Of a stretch of DNA of 64,000 nt, positions 55,666 through 64,000 are shown in pieces (the first letter of the stretch is position 1; each line of letters opens with the position of its first letter). Location: contig NZ_JAULRU010000418.1 of NCBI RefSeq assembly GCF_030518155.1, positions 124,001 through 188,000 of the forward strand, given 5' to 3'. Source of the DNA: Gilvimarinus gilvus (GTDB lineage: Bacteria > Pseudomonadota > Gammaproteobacteria > Pseudomonadales > Cellvibrionaceae). The notes beneath the pieces are model-generated. The model was given only the letters and a program-made list of their open reading frames with translations, was not told the origin of the DNA and ran no database searches. A program made the translations under genes and the position numbers.

Positions 55666-56343
55666 TTATTCCCAAAGACCAACTGCATCTCGGGCAAAAT
55701 CGTTCAAGGGGCGCGTCACTAATCCGGTGCCAGACAAGCTTACTTCAAATAGTGCGCCATCAGCCATAGGTAGGTAGGTGGCCGAGCCATAGATGGCATC
55801 AATGATGGGTAAAGTTTCTTTTATCTGACGCAGCCACTGCCACACATCAACCCCAAATTTACTTTCGTTAAAAGAATAAATGGAGCGCTCAGATTGCCGT
55901 TCCTTTTCCAGAGAGAAATAGCGCCCTGAAATGCGGTCCAGCCGGTAGCCGGGTTGTACCCCTAACTTTGTCACAGGCCCCTTCCATTTAATAATACGGG
56001 CATCAAGTTGCCACTGATCGCCCCGCAGTCGGTATTCTTGCTCGTTCCCTGCGTTGTCGGCAAGCACAGCTTTAAATTCTTGTTCGGCAATTTTTTCAAA
56101 GCTGATTGTTGCGATAACCTGTTCTTTGACAATTTGTCGATAACTGAAAATATCAAGCGCAACAAATGCAAAAATGACGGCAAGTGCCAACAACGCCAAA
56201 CCAAACATGCCACGCAACCATCCTAGAATCCAACTGTTCTTAAACAACAATTTGGCTGACATATAGGCGACGATCAGACACAAACCAGCCGCTGCGAGGG
56301 CTAATGCACTATAAAGCACGGTGGCGTCTCTCCTTATCTTCAA
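55666..56343 (-). CDS. Conserved inner-membrane protein beside nudC
   Basis: 225 residues. Two or three N-terminal helices (VLYSALALAAAGLCLIVAYM, GWLRGMFGLALLALAVIFAFVALDIF) then a soluble beta-rich domain (EQEYRLRGDQWQLDARIIKWKGP, PGYRLDRISGRYFSLEKE). Proteins of this type near nudC are sometimes labelled cation/multidrug efflux protein without evidence. Overlaps the nudC 3' end by 35 bases. Function unknown. Confidence 0.75.
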   Translation of the reverse strand: MKIRRDATVLYSALALAAAGLCLIVAYMSAKLLFKNSWILGWLRGMFGLALLALAVIFAFVALDIFSYRQIVKEQVIATISFEKIAEQEFKAVLADNAGNEQEYRLRGDQWQLDARIIKWKGPVTKLGVQPGYRLDRISGRYFSLEKERQSERSIYSFNESKFGVDVWQWLRQIKETLPIIDAIYGSATYLPMADGALFEVSLSGTGLVTRPLNDFARDAVGLWE

Positions 56344-57136
56344 TTGCGGTCTGCTTGGAGACCTGTTTGTCTATAAATCCATCGATCAACTTGCGTGCTA
56401 TCGTGCCTTTAGGTGGCACCTTCGGAAGATGTTCGGCTCTATACCAGCCAGCATCTTGTATTTCATCTTGCTGTAGCGCGAGCTCCCCGGAGCTGTAGTC
56501 TGCATAAAACCCAAGCATAAGCTGGCCTGGAAATGGCCAACTTTGACTGCACTGATAAGCCAGATTAGTCACCTCAATGCCAACCTCTTCTGCCACTTCC
56601 CGGTGTACCGCCGATTCAATACTTTCGCCCGGTTCAACAAAGCCTGCAAGAGTTGTATAAGTCGCAGTTTTGGATCGTGTATGCTTAGCCAGTAGACAGA
56701 GTTCACCGCGCGTGACCAAAACTATAATACAGGGGTTTATGCGAGGATAGTACGGCACATTGCATACACCACAGAATCGTTGAAACTCTAAAGCTAATAC
56801 CTGATCATCGGTTGGCCCTGACAGCGCCGTGGCACAGCGCGAACAAAACTGATGCGACTCCCACCAATGTGCAACCTGCAAAGCAACACCGGCCCTGGTA
56901 AATTCTGACTCGGAAAAGGAGCTCATGCACTGCCGGAGGTTTAACCATTCATAGCCATCGGGCAAATCAACATCACGATGAATACACAGCCGATCATTGT
57001 TATTGCCGGGCAGAGGCAAGCAAATGGCGCTTGCGCAATGAGCGTGTAAATCTTGAGTTGTCGCGGCTTTACTTGAGCTATGCTCGACAGCTACTCGCTC
57101 GCCGCAAACATGCCAAGTGTAACTTAAGCTAGCCAC
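56309..57136 (-). CDS. nudC: NAD+ diphosphatase / deNADding enzyme
   Basis: 275 residues. Zinc ribbon FCSRCATAL...FCGVC (four Cys) and Nudix box GFVEPGESIESAVHREVAEEVGIEV. The NudC hallmark SQPWPFPxS appears as SQSWPFPGQ, changed at two positions but clearly related. Hydrolyses NAD(H) and removes NAD caps from RNA. Start ATG 57136 lies 15 bases past the ChpA-like gene, so cotranscribed with it. Confidence 0.93.
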   Translation of the reverse strand: MASLSYTWHVCGERVAVEHSSSKAATTQDLHAHCASAICLPLPGNNNDRLCIHRDVDLPDGYEWLNLRQCMSSFSESEFTRAGVALQVAHWWESHQFCSRCATALSGPTDDQVLALEFQRFCGVCNVPYYPRINPCIIVLVTRGELCLLAKHTRSKTATYTTLAGFVEPGESIESAVHREVAEEVGIEVTNLAYQCSQSWPFPGQLMLGFYADYSSGELALQQDEIQDAGWYRAEHLPKVPPKGTIARKLIDGFIDKQVSKQTAIEDKERRHRAL

Positions 57137-57151
57137 ATTAAACCGCCACGA

Positions 57152-58867
57152 CTATGATGCTGCGGGAAAACCAAGTGCCTGCAAACTCTCTTCAGCTACC
57201 AATAGCACGTTGGTGTCAGCGTTTTTGTCCGACTTAAGCGCGTCTAAATAGTACTCCAGACTAATAATCGCATCGGCAAATGTCTCTAATAAATGTTGCA
57301 CTGCCGCCAGTGGCTCCGACCCCAAAAGCGCTTCATTCACAAAGCGTTCACTCGCGGCCACAACCGCGGCGGCTCTGGGCAGGTTAAGAACGAGCATGCC
57401 GCCTCTGACGGAAGTCAGAGTAGAGGCGACGTTTTTAATATGACCAATGTCGTAATTTGATTCAGCATAGGAGCTTAGGCCTCGCTTAATGAGTGCCAGC
57501 CCTGCCTCAGCTTCTTCAATAACCAGGGCTTCGGCCTCCATGATCTGACTGGAAGACAGAGCCTCTTCACGCGACAGCGCATTCAGTGCAGCCAGCTTTT
57601 CTTCTGATAAGCTCATTTTCGACAAGCCTGACACTGTGCTTTCTATGTAGAGCATTGTGTCCGCCACACCCAATAGGTCATCGGTATTGGCTTCTACTTC
57701 GCCCTTTTGCCAGCTGACTATACGGTCAATTTCCTCTTTAAGTGACTTGCTCGGTGCCGCTAAACCAACCACCGCCAGTATGTCCGAGACTTTCTTAAGA
57801 GTCTCCACAAGTTCAGGGCTATCTCTCAGTAACTCGATCCCCCCTTGTGCAGCTCGCTCCAGAATATTTTTAGTACTGCGCAACTCGTCCTGAAGGACGG
57901 CTGTCATTGAACTGACTGTATTGGCACTGGGGCCTTTTAAGTACTCTTGTTCACGCACAAGCTCCATTTCGTTGTACGGCAACACAGGCGCCGAAAACGC
58001 CTCTATAATAGCCTGCGATCGCGCACTCTGTGTACGTGCCAGCACAACCTGAAACACCAACTCCTTTAGGACTTCGGGTGCTGGCGCTCTATTGAGGGCC
58101 TCCTCTCCTTCGAACATAAGCCGCTTTAGCTCGCGGTCTAAGACGCTAAACATCAGTTTACGTTCTTTCGTTAACAGCAACTGTTCGGATTGCAAAGATG
58201 ACATAAACTCCGCGGCAACCCACCAAAGCACACCAAGCGGCCTATTTGCCGACAGTTTGTCGAGCCGTTGCATTGAACGCTCCATCATGCCGAGCGAAGG
58301 CTTGACTTGTTTACCCTGCAGTACATTCAACATGGCGACTTGATACATGTGTCGCAATCTTTTGATGACCTGACGTAAATCTTCGGGAATTTCCACCTCT
58401 TCAATTTCAGGGCGCTGGTGCTGATTGGCATCGAGGGGGTAATAATGCCCTAGAGTGATAGGTTTGGCTCGGCGTGCAATGCGTAAATCATTAATGTGTG
58501 GAATGAGTAACACGGCCATACTGCGGCCTGTCTGAGTACAATATTCCAGGTACCGGGGCAAAATAAAGAAGACGGATGTGATTTTTTCCAGTTTGGGAAT
58601 ACAGGTTGAGGCTTCTCCCAGCGGTATGTCGGTAATATGCTCTACCAATTCGTCCGCCAGCAAATCGACCCCACGCAGTTGCAACAGACTCAATGTGCCG
58701 CGAATCTGTTTGATATCGTCAATACAGTGCTGGAGCAGTTCGCCGTTATTCAGGTCCGCCGCGAACTGTTCCAAACGGCCAGCGGCGCTTTCGATTGTGG
58801 CGACTAATTCGTCGTGTACCAGCTTTAGTGATGACGGATTAAAACGCTCAGCCGTTTCAGTTGTCAC
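57152..58867 (-). CDS. Standalone protein resembling the N-terminal Hpt-like region of ChpA
   Basis: 571 residues, entirely helical. The start (KLVHDELVATIESAAGRLEQF...DIKQIRGTLSLLQLRGVDLLADELVEHI) and later FILPRYLEYCTQTGRSMAVLLIPHINDLR match the N-terminal Hpt-like region of Pseudomonas ChpA, the kinase of twitching motility. No Hpt histidine context, CheA kinase or receiver domain follows, so it cannot be a kinase itself. May dimerise or dock with chemotaxis-like partners, or be a separated ChpA half. Next to nudC by operon, a link of unknown meaning. Confidence 0.75.
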   Translation of the reverse strand: MTTETAERFNPSSLKLVHDELVATIESAAGRLEQFAADLNNGELLQHCIDDIKQIRGTLSLLQLRGVDLLADELVEHITDIPLGEASTCIPKLEKITSVFFILPRYLEYCTQTGRSMAVLLIPHINDLRIARRAKPITLGHYYPLDANQHQRPEIEEVEIPEDLRQVIKRLRHMYQVAMLNVLQGKQVKPSLGMMERSMQRLDKLSANRPLGVLWWVAAEFMSSLQSEQLLLTKERKLMFSVLDRELKRLMFEGEEALNRAPAPEVLKELVFQVVLARTQSARSQAIIEAFSAPVLPYNEMELVREQEYLKGPSANTVSSMTAVLQDELRSTKNILERAAQGGIELLRDSPELVETLKKVSDILAVVGLAAPSKSLKEEIDRIVSWQKGEVEANTDDLLGVADTMLYIESTVSGLSKMSLSEEKLAALNALSREEALSSSQIMEAEALVIEEAEAGLALIKRGLSSYAESNYDIGHIKNVASTLTSVRGGMLVLNLPRAAAVVAASERFVNEALLGSEPLAAVQHLLETFADAIISLEYYLDALKSDKNADTNVLLVAEESLQALGFPAAS

Positions 58868-59014
58868 AATAGTGTCCTGTGTCCGGTCACTGCCCTACCA
58901 AGCTCGCTATGGTTTATTTTGGCTTTGCTGGCAATGAGTTATTGGTGAATCTTAGAATCAACATTAAACCGCTTTAGTCGCCCTGTTGGCAAGCCTAAGC
59001 ATATGAACTGGCTC

Positions 59015-59752
59015 TCATTGTAGCCACAGGCAATTCCCACCACTGGCTTTATTGATTGACTCCATTTTTTCCGAATGCTTGGCCATCTCTTGCGCATTTG
59101 CCCGCAACACTGGCAGCGGCTTGCGATCGCGGGGCAAGCGTTGAATCTCCGCCGATTGATTGGAGTCTCCTTCACTACCGGTGCCAGAACTGCCTAAACT
59201 GAGTGCCGTTTGCCCACCTGTCATCAACAGATAGACATCGGCTAAAATCTCTGCGTCGAGTAATGCGCCATGCAGTTCACGCTGAGAGTTATCGACGCCA
59301 TATCGCTTACAGAGCGCATCAAGGTTATTCTTTTGCCCTGGATGCTTTCCGCGTGCTAAGAGCAGCGAATCGACAATGCTATTATTGAGTGCAATGGTCT
59401 GGTGACGACTATCGAGAAGGCGTAACTCGTGGTCAATAAAACCCACGTCAAACGGCGCATTGTGAATGACCAGTTCTGCCCCTGCGATAAAAGCCATAAA
59501 CTCGGCGCGGATTTGGTCAAATGTGGGCTTGTTATCCAACATTTCATTGGTAATGCCATGCACTTCCATTGCACCGGCATCAATCTCACGCAGCGGATTA
59601 ATATATTGGTGATAGTGATTACCGGTCAATTTGCGATTAATTAACTCAACGCAACCAATCTCAATGATTTTATGCCCCTGCTGCGGATCAAGACCCGTAG
59701 TCTCGGTATCTAAAACGATTTGGCGGTGTTCGGTTATATTGGGTTGCGACAT
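59015..59752 (-). CDS. dnaQ: DNA polymerase III epsilon subunit (proofreading exonuclease)
   Basis: 245 residues from ATG 59752; upstream codons are shadows of rnhA. DEDDh motifs: VLDTETTGLDP, HNAPFDVGFIDHEL and LHGALLDAEILADVY. A C-terminal tail with PLPVLRANAQEMAKHSE holds the segment that binds the alpha subunit. Removes misinserted bases during replication. Lies 29 bases behind rnhA, as in Pseudomonas and E. coli. Confidence 0.96.
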   Translation of the reverse strand: MSQPNITEHRQIVLDTETTGLDPQQGHKIIEIGCVELINRKLTGNHYHQYINPLREIDAGAMEVHGITNEMLDNKPTFDQIRAEFMAFIAGAELVIHNAPFDVGFIDHELRLLDSRHQTIALNNSIVDSLLLARGKHPGQKNNLDALCKRYGVDNSQRELHGALLDAEILADVYLLMTGGQTALSLGSSGTGSEGDSNQSAEIQRLPRDRKPLPVLRANAQEMAKHSEKMESINKASGGNCLWLQ

Positions 59753-59781
59753 AGCTAAATTCTTAACAGTAATGGGCTGAG

Positions 59782-60213
59782 TTAAAGTGAATCGATACCT
59801 AAATTGGCCAGTTGATCGGCGCGCTCGTTTTCTGGGTGACCGCTGTGCCCTTTGACCCAGCGCCACGATACCTGATGCCTGGCATTTTGTTCATCCAGCT
59901 GACGCCAAAGGTCATCATTTTTTACGGGCTTTTTGGCGGCTGTTTTCCAGCCATTACGTTTCCAGCCGGCCAGCCAGTCGGTGATCCCCTGGCGCACGTA
60001 TTGTGAGTCGGTGGTTAAGACAACATCACAGGGCTCACTCAACGCTTTTAGAGCCTCGATCGCTGCGAGTAATTCCATCCGGTTATTGGTGGTGTGCTCC
60101 TCCCCGCCATAGAGCTCTTTCTCGTGATCATTGTAGCGCAGTAGAGCGCCCCAACCACCGGGGCCAGGGTTGCCACGGCACGCCCCATCCGTATAAATTT
60201 CGATCGATTTCAA
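59782..60213 (-). CDS. rnhA: Ribonuclease HI
   Basis: 143 residues from TTG 60213, giving the usual length; longer frames run into the methyltransferase gene. Active-site residues are visible in [28 protein letters not shown] (Glu), [10 protein letters not shown] (Asp) and NERADQLAN (Asp). Degrades RNA in RNA-DNA hybrids. Forms a block with dnaQ and the methyltransferase. Confidence 0.96.
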   Translation of the reverse strand: MKSIEIYTDGACRGNPGPGGWGALLRYNDHEKELYGGEEHTTNNRMELLAAIEALKALSEPCDVVLTTDSQYVRQGITDWLAGWKRNGWKTAAKKPVKNDDLWRQLDEQNARHQVSWRWVKGHSGHPENERADQLANLGIDSL

Positions 60214-60235
60214 CGTAATATTCCAACCAATAAAT

Positions 60236-61039
60236 TCACTGTTTTTTCGACTCGCTGCAACTGGCTTGCCGCCCGCTGAGTTCACGCGAAACACCAGCCA
60301 GCGGGACAAGTTTAGCTTCGTGCCATTGAGGTTTAAGCGGTATGGCGCCCAAAACATCTTTGCGTACAGTCACAATATAATAATCGCCCCAAGGGGCCTG
60401 ATATCGCCGCATCATTCGCTCAAGCTTGCCCGACGTTGCGGTTGCAGGACTTTCTTGAGTGAACGGCCAAAAATGCCCCCGCTTGACGTCGACTACATCC
60501 AGCTCAAGCAGTGCAAACCAATCGTACAAACGTCCTAAACGCAGGTGCTGCTGCCGCCAAAGTACTTTGCCGCTAAAGACTCTTTTTAGTGCCCGCCAAG
60601 CGCCGCCAATACTCCAGGGGTTAAACCCAACAATTATGATATGACCCCGGGGAATGGTTGCTTTCACAGCCTCTACAAGCAGTTGATGCGGTGTCGAGCT
60701 GTAATCCAGCGTGTGATGCAATAAAAACACGTCCACGGATTCCGGCGCCAGCGGCAGACGGTGAAAATCGCAACACGCTGCATCTTTGCTGTCGGGGCCA
60801 CAGGCATTGGGGTTTAACGAAAATGCGTGGGCAATACGACTGGTCTGGGTCAGGTCCATATCCCTACAGATGCTGATCTGACACAGATGGTAGCCGAAAA
60901 GGCAATTGAGCGCTTCCTCAATATCGTGCCTTTCACGCTCTAGCAGTATCCGGCCATGCCCCTGACGAAACCACTCAGATGCAGCCGTTACGCAGGCGCT
61001 AAGCTCTACTTTTCGCTTTACCCGTCGCCCTACCTTCAC
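60236..61039 (-). CDS. SAM-dependent methyltransferase-like protein upstream of rnhA
   Basis: 267 residues from GTG 61039. Class I fold: SAM-site region is degenerate, but [57 protein letters not shown] is typical of the Methyltransf_11 proteins in Pseudomonas found between gloB and rnhA. Substrate unknown. Here the upstream neighbour is mltD, divergent, and gloB is not found between them as it is in Pseudomonas. Confidence 0.85.
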   Translation of the reverse strand: MKVGRRVKRKVELSACVTAASEWFRQGHGRILLERERHDIEEALNCLFGYHLCQISICRDMDLTQTSRIAHAFSLNPNACGPDSKDAACCDFHRLPLAPESVDVFLLHHTLDYSSTPHQLLVEAVKATIPRGHIIIVGFNPWSIGGAWRALKRVFSGKVLWRQQHLRLGRLYDWFALLELDVVDVKRGHFWPFTQESPATATSGKLERMMRRYQAPWGDYYIVTVRKDVLGAIPLKPQWHEAKLVPLAGVSRELSGRQASCSESKKQ

Positions 61040-61277
61040 ACAGTGCCCTCAACCAATAGACTCAGCCAAATTCTACACCCGAAAGGCACATTGCTACAGC
61101 GATTTGATATCACCGGGCCCATCACAGCATGATACGCCGTGTTTTGGTCGATCTGTGTACGGCACCAGAATAAAACACAACCGCGGTCACAACGGGGGCG
61201 GCAAGGTTTGACCCCTAGTTGGCAAACCCATAGAATCGACGCCTCTTTGTCTTAATATCCGCCAAGTTGAAGGTTTC

Positions 61278-62867
61278 ATGAAGCCAGTTTTTCTCGTTAG
61301 CGCCTCTGTTTTACTCCTATCCACGTATGGTTGTGCCAGCTTAACATCGTCTACGGACAGTCAAACTGCAGTGTCTGAAGACCCGATCCAGCCGCCGCCA
61401 GTAGTGGCCGTGCCGCTGCCGCAAAAGCCAAAAACAGCGGAAACCCCACAAGAACCGGTGCTTGAGGCTGACCTTTGGCACAGAATACGGGCCGGTTTTG
61501 AGCTACAAGATTACGCGCATCCTAAAATGGACCAATATGTGCGCTGGTACAGTTCACACCCTGAATATATTGAGCGAGTATTCAATCGGGGCGAGCGCTA
61601 TCTTTACCATATTGTCGGGCGCATAGAAGCCGAAGGATTACCACTGGAAATTGCGTTAATGCCTGTTGTTGAGAGTGCATTTGACCCGTTCGCATACTCG
61701 CACGCCACCGCGACCGGCATGTGGCAATTCATGGCGGGCACAGGTTCAGATTACGGGCTAAAGCAAAATTGGTGGTATGACGGACGCCGGGATGTCATAG
61801 ATTCCACAGATGCCGCCATTACACACCTCAAAAGGCTACATGCTTTGTTTGATGGTGACTGGCTTCTCGCTTTGGCGGCTTACAACACGGGCCAAGGCCG
61901 TTTAATGCGCTCAATAAAACGCAATAAACGAGCGGGAAAACCCACGGACTTCTGGTCGCTGGAGTTACCGCGTGAAACAAGAGCCTACGTTCCTCAGCTT
62001 CTGGCGCTGTCTAAGGTTATCAATGAGCCCTCGGCCTACAACATTGCCCTTCCTGAATTGGCAAATGCCCCCTACTTCGTATCCGTCGATATCGATTCCC
62101 AGCTAGACTTGGCTCAAGCCGCTGAGCTGGCTGGCATCAGCATGGACGAACTGTATTTACTGAACCCCGGCTTTAATCGTTGGGCTACAGACCCTGAGGG
62201 TCCCCACCGCTTAAACATCCCTGTAGCGAAACAAGCGGACTTCAACCAAGGTTTAGCGGCAATTCCCACGGAAAGTCGAATTAGCTGGCAACGCTACACC
62301 ATACGCTCCGGAGACTCACTTATTAAAATAGCGCGACAATTTAATACCAGTGCCGAAGCCTTGCAGACGGCAAATAATCTTCGAAGCAGTCGTATTCGCG
62401 CCGGCGACACGTTGCTAATCCCCAAGGCCAGTGCAAATGGAGCTCACTACGCATTCAGCGCTCCGCAGCGGCTGGCAAAAACACAAGAAAAGTCAAAAGG
62501 TGCAGCGGGCAGCCAAAAAATCATGTACACCGTGCGCAAAGGCGACAGCTTTTGGCGCATTGCCAATCAGCATAAGGTAAGTGTAAGTTCGCTCACTCGC
62601 TGGAATGGAATGGCACCAAGAGAAACGTTAAAGCCCGGGCAGCAACTGGTCATTTGGACCAAAACCGCAAAGGCTCAAACGACCAATCAAGGCGTCACTC
62701 GAAAACTGTCATACCGTGTTCGCCAGGGTGATTCATTGGCACGTATCGCCGACAAGTTTAATATCAGCATTCGAGATATTACGCGCTGGAACTCGGTTTC
62801 AACTAACCAATATATCCATCCGGGGCAGTCATTAACGCTGTTTGTTGATGTTACAAAGGCGAATTAA
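61278..62867 (+). CDS. mltD: Membrane-bound lytic murein transglycosylase D with LysM repeats
   Basis: 529 residues. Lipoprotein signal peptide with lipobox LSTYGC. The SLT catalytic domain has the Glu in MPVVESAFDPFAYSHATATGMWQFM and LALAAYNTGQGRL. Three LysM modules follow at about 338-380, 415-460 and 476-522 (QRYTIRSGDSLIKIARQF, YTVRKGDSFWRIA, YRVRQGDSLARIA). Cleaves peptidoglycan to 1,6-anhydro-muropeptides. Overlaps the convergent ABC ATPase by 17 bases. Confidence 0.95.
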   Translation: MKPVFLVSASVLLLSTYGCASLTSSTDSQTAVSEDPIQPPPVVAVPLPQKPKTAETPQEPVLEADLWHRIRAGFELQDYAHPKMDQYVRWYSSHPEYIERVFNRGERYLYHIVGRIEAEGLPLEIALMPVVESAFDPFAYSHATATGMWQFMAGTGSDYGLKQNWWYDGRRDVIDSTDAAITHLKRLHALFDGDWLLALAAYNTGQGRLMRSIKRNKRAGKPTDFWSLELPRETRAYVPQLLALSKVINEPSAYNIALPELANAPYFVSVDIDSQLDLAQAAELAGISMDELYLLNPGFNRWATDPEGPHRLNIPVAKQADFNQGLAAIPTESRISWQRYTIRSGDSLIKIARQFNTSAEALQTANNLRSSRIRAGDTLLIPKASANGAHYAFSAPQRLAKTQEKSKGAAGSQKIMYTVRKGDSFWRIANQHKVSVSSLTRWNGMAPRETLKPGQQLVIWTKTAKAQTTNQGVTRKLSYRVRQGDSLARIADKFNISIRDITRWNSVSTNQYIHPGQSLTLFVDVTKAN

Positions 62868-63999
62868 CCGACGCCAGCAGCGTTTTTGTATACTCGTGCG
62901 TCGGGCGGGTGAACAAGTCCTCGGCTGAGCCGGCTTCGACCACGACACCGCGGTACATTACGAGTATTTTATGACTCATGGCCCGCACCACCTCAAGGTC
63001 GTGACTGATAAAAATATAAGCGAGCCCATATTCGCTCTGCAAACTCTTTAGCAGTTCAATAACATCCTTTTGTACGGAGCGATCGAGCGCCGAGGTGGGC
63101 TCATCTAGCACCAGTAGTTTCGGTTTTAAGATGAGCGCTCGGGCAATCGCTATACGCTGGCGCTGCCCGCCGGAAAATTCGTTCGGGTAACGGTGCCTTG
63201 CGTCCGGGTCAATCCGAACCTTTTCTAACACCGCCACAACACGTTCGTCAATTTCACTGGCAGTGAGCCGCTCATGTACGCGCAAACCCTCGGCAACAAT
63301 GTCTGACACTGACATACGCGGACTCAGACTTCCGTATGGATCCTGAAAAATTATCTGAATTTCACGCCGCAATGTTTTGAGTGCTTTTCGGTCTAGCTCA
63401 AACAGATTGCTCTGCTCTCTACCATAGCCAGCGAAGCCCCGGCTTTCAATTAATCGTAAAATAGATCGACCCAGTGTCGTTTTGCCTGAACCGCTCTCTC
63501 CCACAACGCCCAACGTTTCGCCGTGCCTGAGCTCGAAGGCAACGTTATTCACCGCTTTAACATGATCAACTGTACGCTTAAAAATACCGGCTTTAATTGG
63601 AAACCAGGTGTTAAGCTCCTCAACCTTGAGTAGAACGTCACTTTGGTCACTGATATGTGGCGGCGGCTCGCCGGGACTTGAGCTCAACAGCATGCCTGTG
63701 TAGTCATGTTGGGGGGATGCAAAAACTTGCGTTTGATCACCTACTTCGAGTAATTTTCCGCTCTGCATTATGGCTACGCGGTCAGCCAAACTCCTAACAA
63801 TGTTAAGGTCGTGCGTAATGAACAAAACCGTCATATTAAAATCGTGCTGCAATTGTTTGAGAAGCCGCAAAATTTGGGCTTGAACCGTCACATCAAGAGC
63901 GGTAGTCGGCTCATCGGCAATCAGCACATCGGGCTCGTTAACCAACGCCATCGCGATCATGACTCGTTGACGCTCCCCGCCACTCAACTCGTGAGGCAA
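62851..63999 (-). CDS. Peptide ABC transporter double ATPase (YejF-like), 5' end outside window
   Basis: The N-terminus is missing; the frame enters at the signature motif of the first ATPase domain (LSGGERQRV, ADEPTTALD, ITHDL). The second domain is complete: Walker A GVVGESGSGKTTLG, Q-loop FQDPYGSLSPRM, signature FSGGQRQRIAIARA, Walker B LLVLDEPTSALD and the H-loop ISHDLEVV. Two ATPase domains in one chain and the C-terminal oligopeptide motif (HEYTKTLL) indicate the YejF/microcin-C-type or dipeptide family. Powers import of peptides; its permease and binding-protein genes would lie outside the window. Confidence 0.93.
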   Translation of the reverse strand: MPHELSGGERQRVMIAMALVNEPDVLIADEPTTALDVTVQAQILRLLKQLQHDFNMTVLFITHDLNIVRSLADRVAIMQSGKLLEVGDQTQVFASPQHDYTGMLLSSSPGEPPPHISDQSDVLLKVEELNTWFPIKAGIFKRTVDHVKAVNNVAFELRHGETLGVVGESGSGKTTLGRSILRLIESRGFAGYGREQSNLFELDRKALKTLRREIQIIFQDPYGSLSPRMSVSDIVAEGLRVHERLTASEIDERVVAVLEKVRIDPDARHRYPNEFSGGQRQRIAIARALILKPKLLVLDEPTSALDRSVQKDVIELLKSLQSEYGLAYIFISHDLEVVRAMSHKILVMYRGVVVEAGSAEDLFTRPTHEYTKTLLASVNSPL

Positions 64000-64000
64000 A

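Overview
The window looks like chromosomal DNA of a marine-type gammaproteobacterium, plausibly Cellvibrionales or a relative. The evidence is the gene set: purEK, fumC, pabB, apt, thrH, cysH, msrA, sohB, nudC, the methyltransferase-rnhA-dnaQ-mltD block, two TonB receptors, a polysaccharide-lyase-like secreted protein and an lpxO homologue. A near-perfect gammaproteobacterial dif site (15400-15427) indicates that the window lies at the chromosome's replication terminus. The taxonomic placement is an inference from gene content.

Layout. 1-9.1 kb: the 3' part of a giant secreted RHS/YD-repeat protein (cut by the left edge) with DUF1566-like, InlB-like, PKD, CAP and Big2 modules, followed by a small membrane-anchored protein that could be its immunity partner. 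9.3-10.9 kb: small unknown genes and repeat-rich DNA. 10.885-15.410 kb: an integrated element, here interpreted as a filamentous-phage (inovirus) satellite inserted at dif. It has a pair of inverted dif-like sites at its left end (a possible CTXphi-style folded attP), a ribbon-helix-helix protein, a divergent repressor / gene-II-type replication initiator pair, three small genes, strong hairpins, and the reconstituted dif at its right end. No coat, Zot-like ATPase or secretin gene is visible, so it would need a helper. A third dif-like site at 12255 suggests two tandem elements rather than one. Five copies of a two-hairpin motif with compensating stem changes lie in this region.

15.5-24.5 kb: an MGT-type glycosyltransferase; a TetR-autoregulated membrane/DUF2867 operon with a clear palindromic operator; a secreted DNRLRE / polysaccharide-lyase-14-like protein; a seven-haem cytochrome c with TPRs. 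24.9-26.5 kb: purEK. 26.7-34.4 kb: two tryptophan-halogenase-like flavoproteins translationally coupled behind a TonB receptor, then a GntR regulator, with a possible small RNA between. 34.6-38.2 kb: a Fur-box-controlled iron operon (PepSY, DUF2271, DUF4198, diflavin reductase), divergent from fumC. 40.0-43.2 kb: a bacterial homologue of the eukaryotic phosphorylase-kinase alpha/beta regulatory subunit.

43.3-64 kb: mostly housekeeping genes (pabB, lpxO, apt, a cold-shock protein, an EamA transporter, a second TonB receptor, thrH, cysH plus a small CxxC protein, msrA-acuI/yhdH-sohB, a membrane protein and nudC, a ChpA-N-terminus-like protein, dnaQ, rnhA, a methyltransferase, mltD) and, at the right edge, an incomplete double-domain peptide ABC ATPase. 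No tRNA, rRNA, CRISPR array or complete insertion sequence was recognised.
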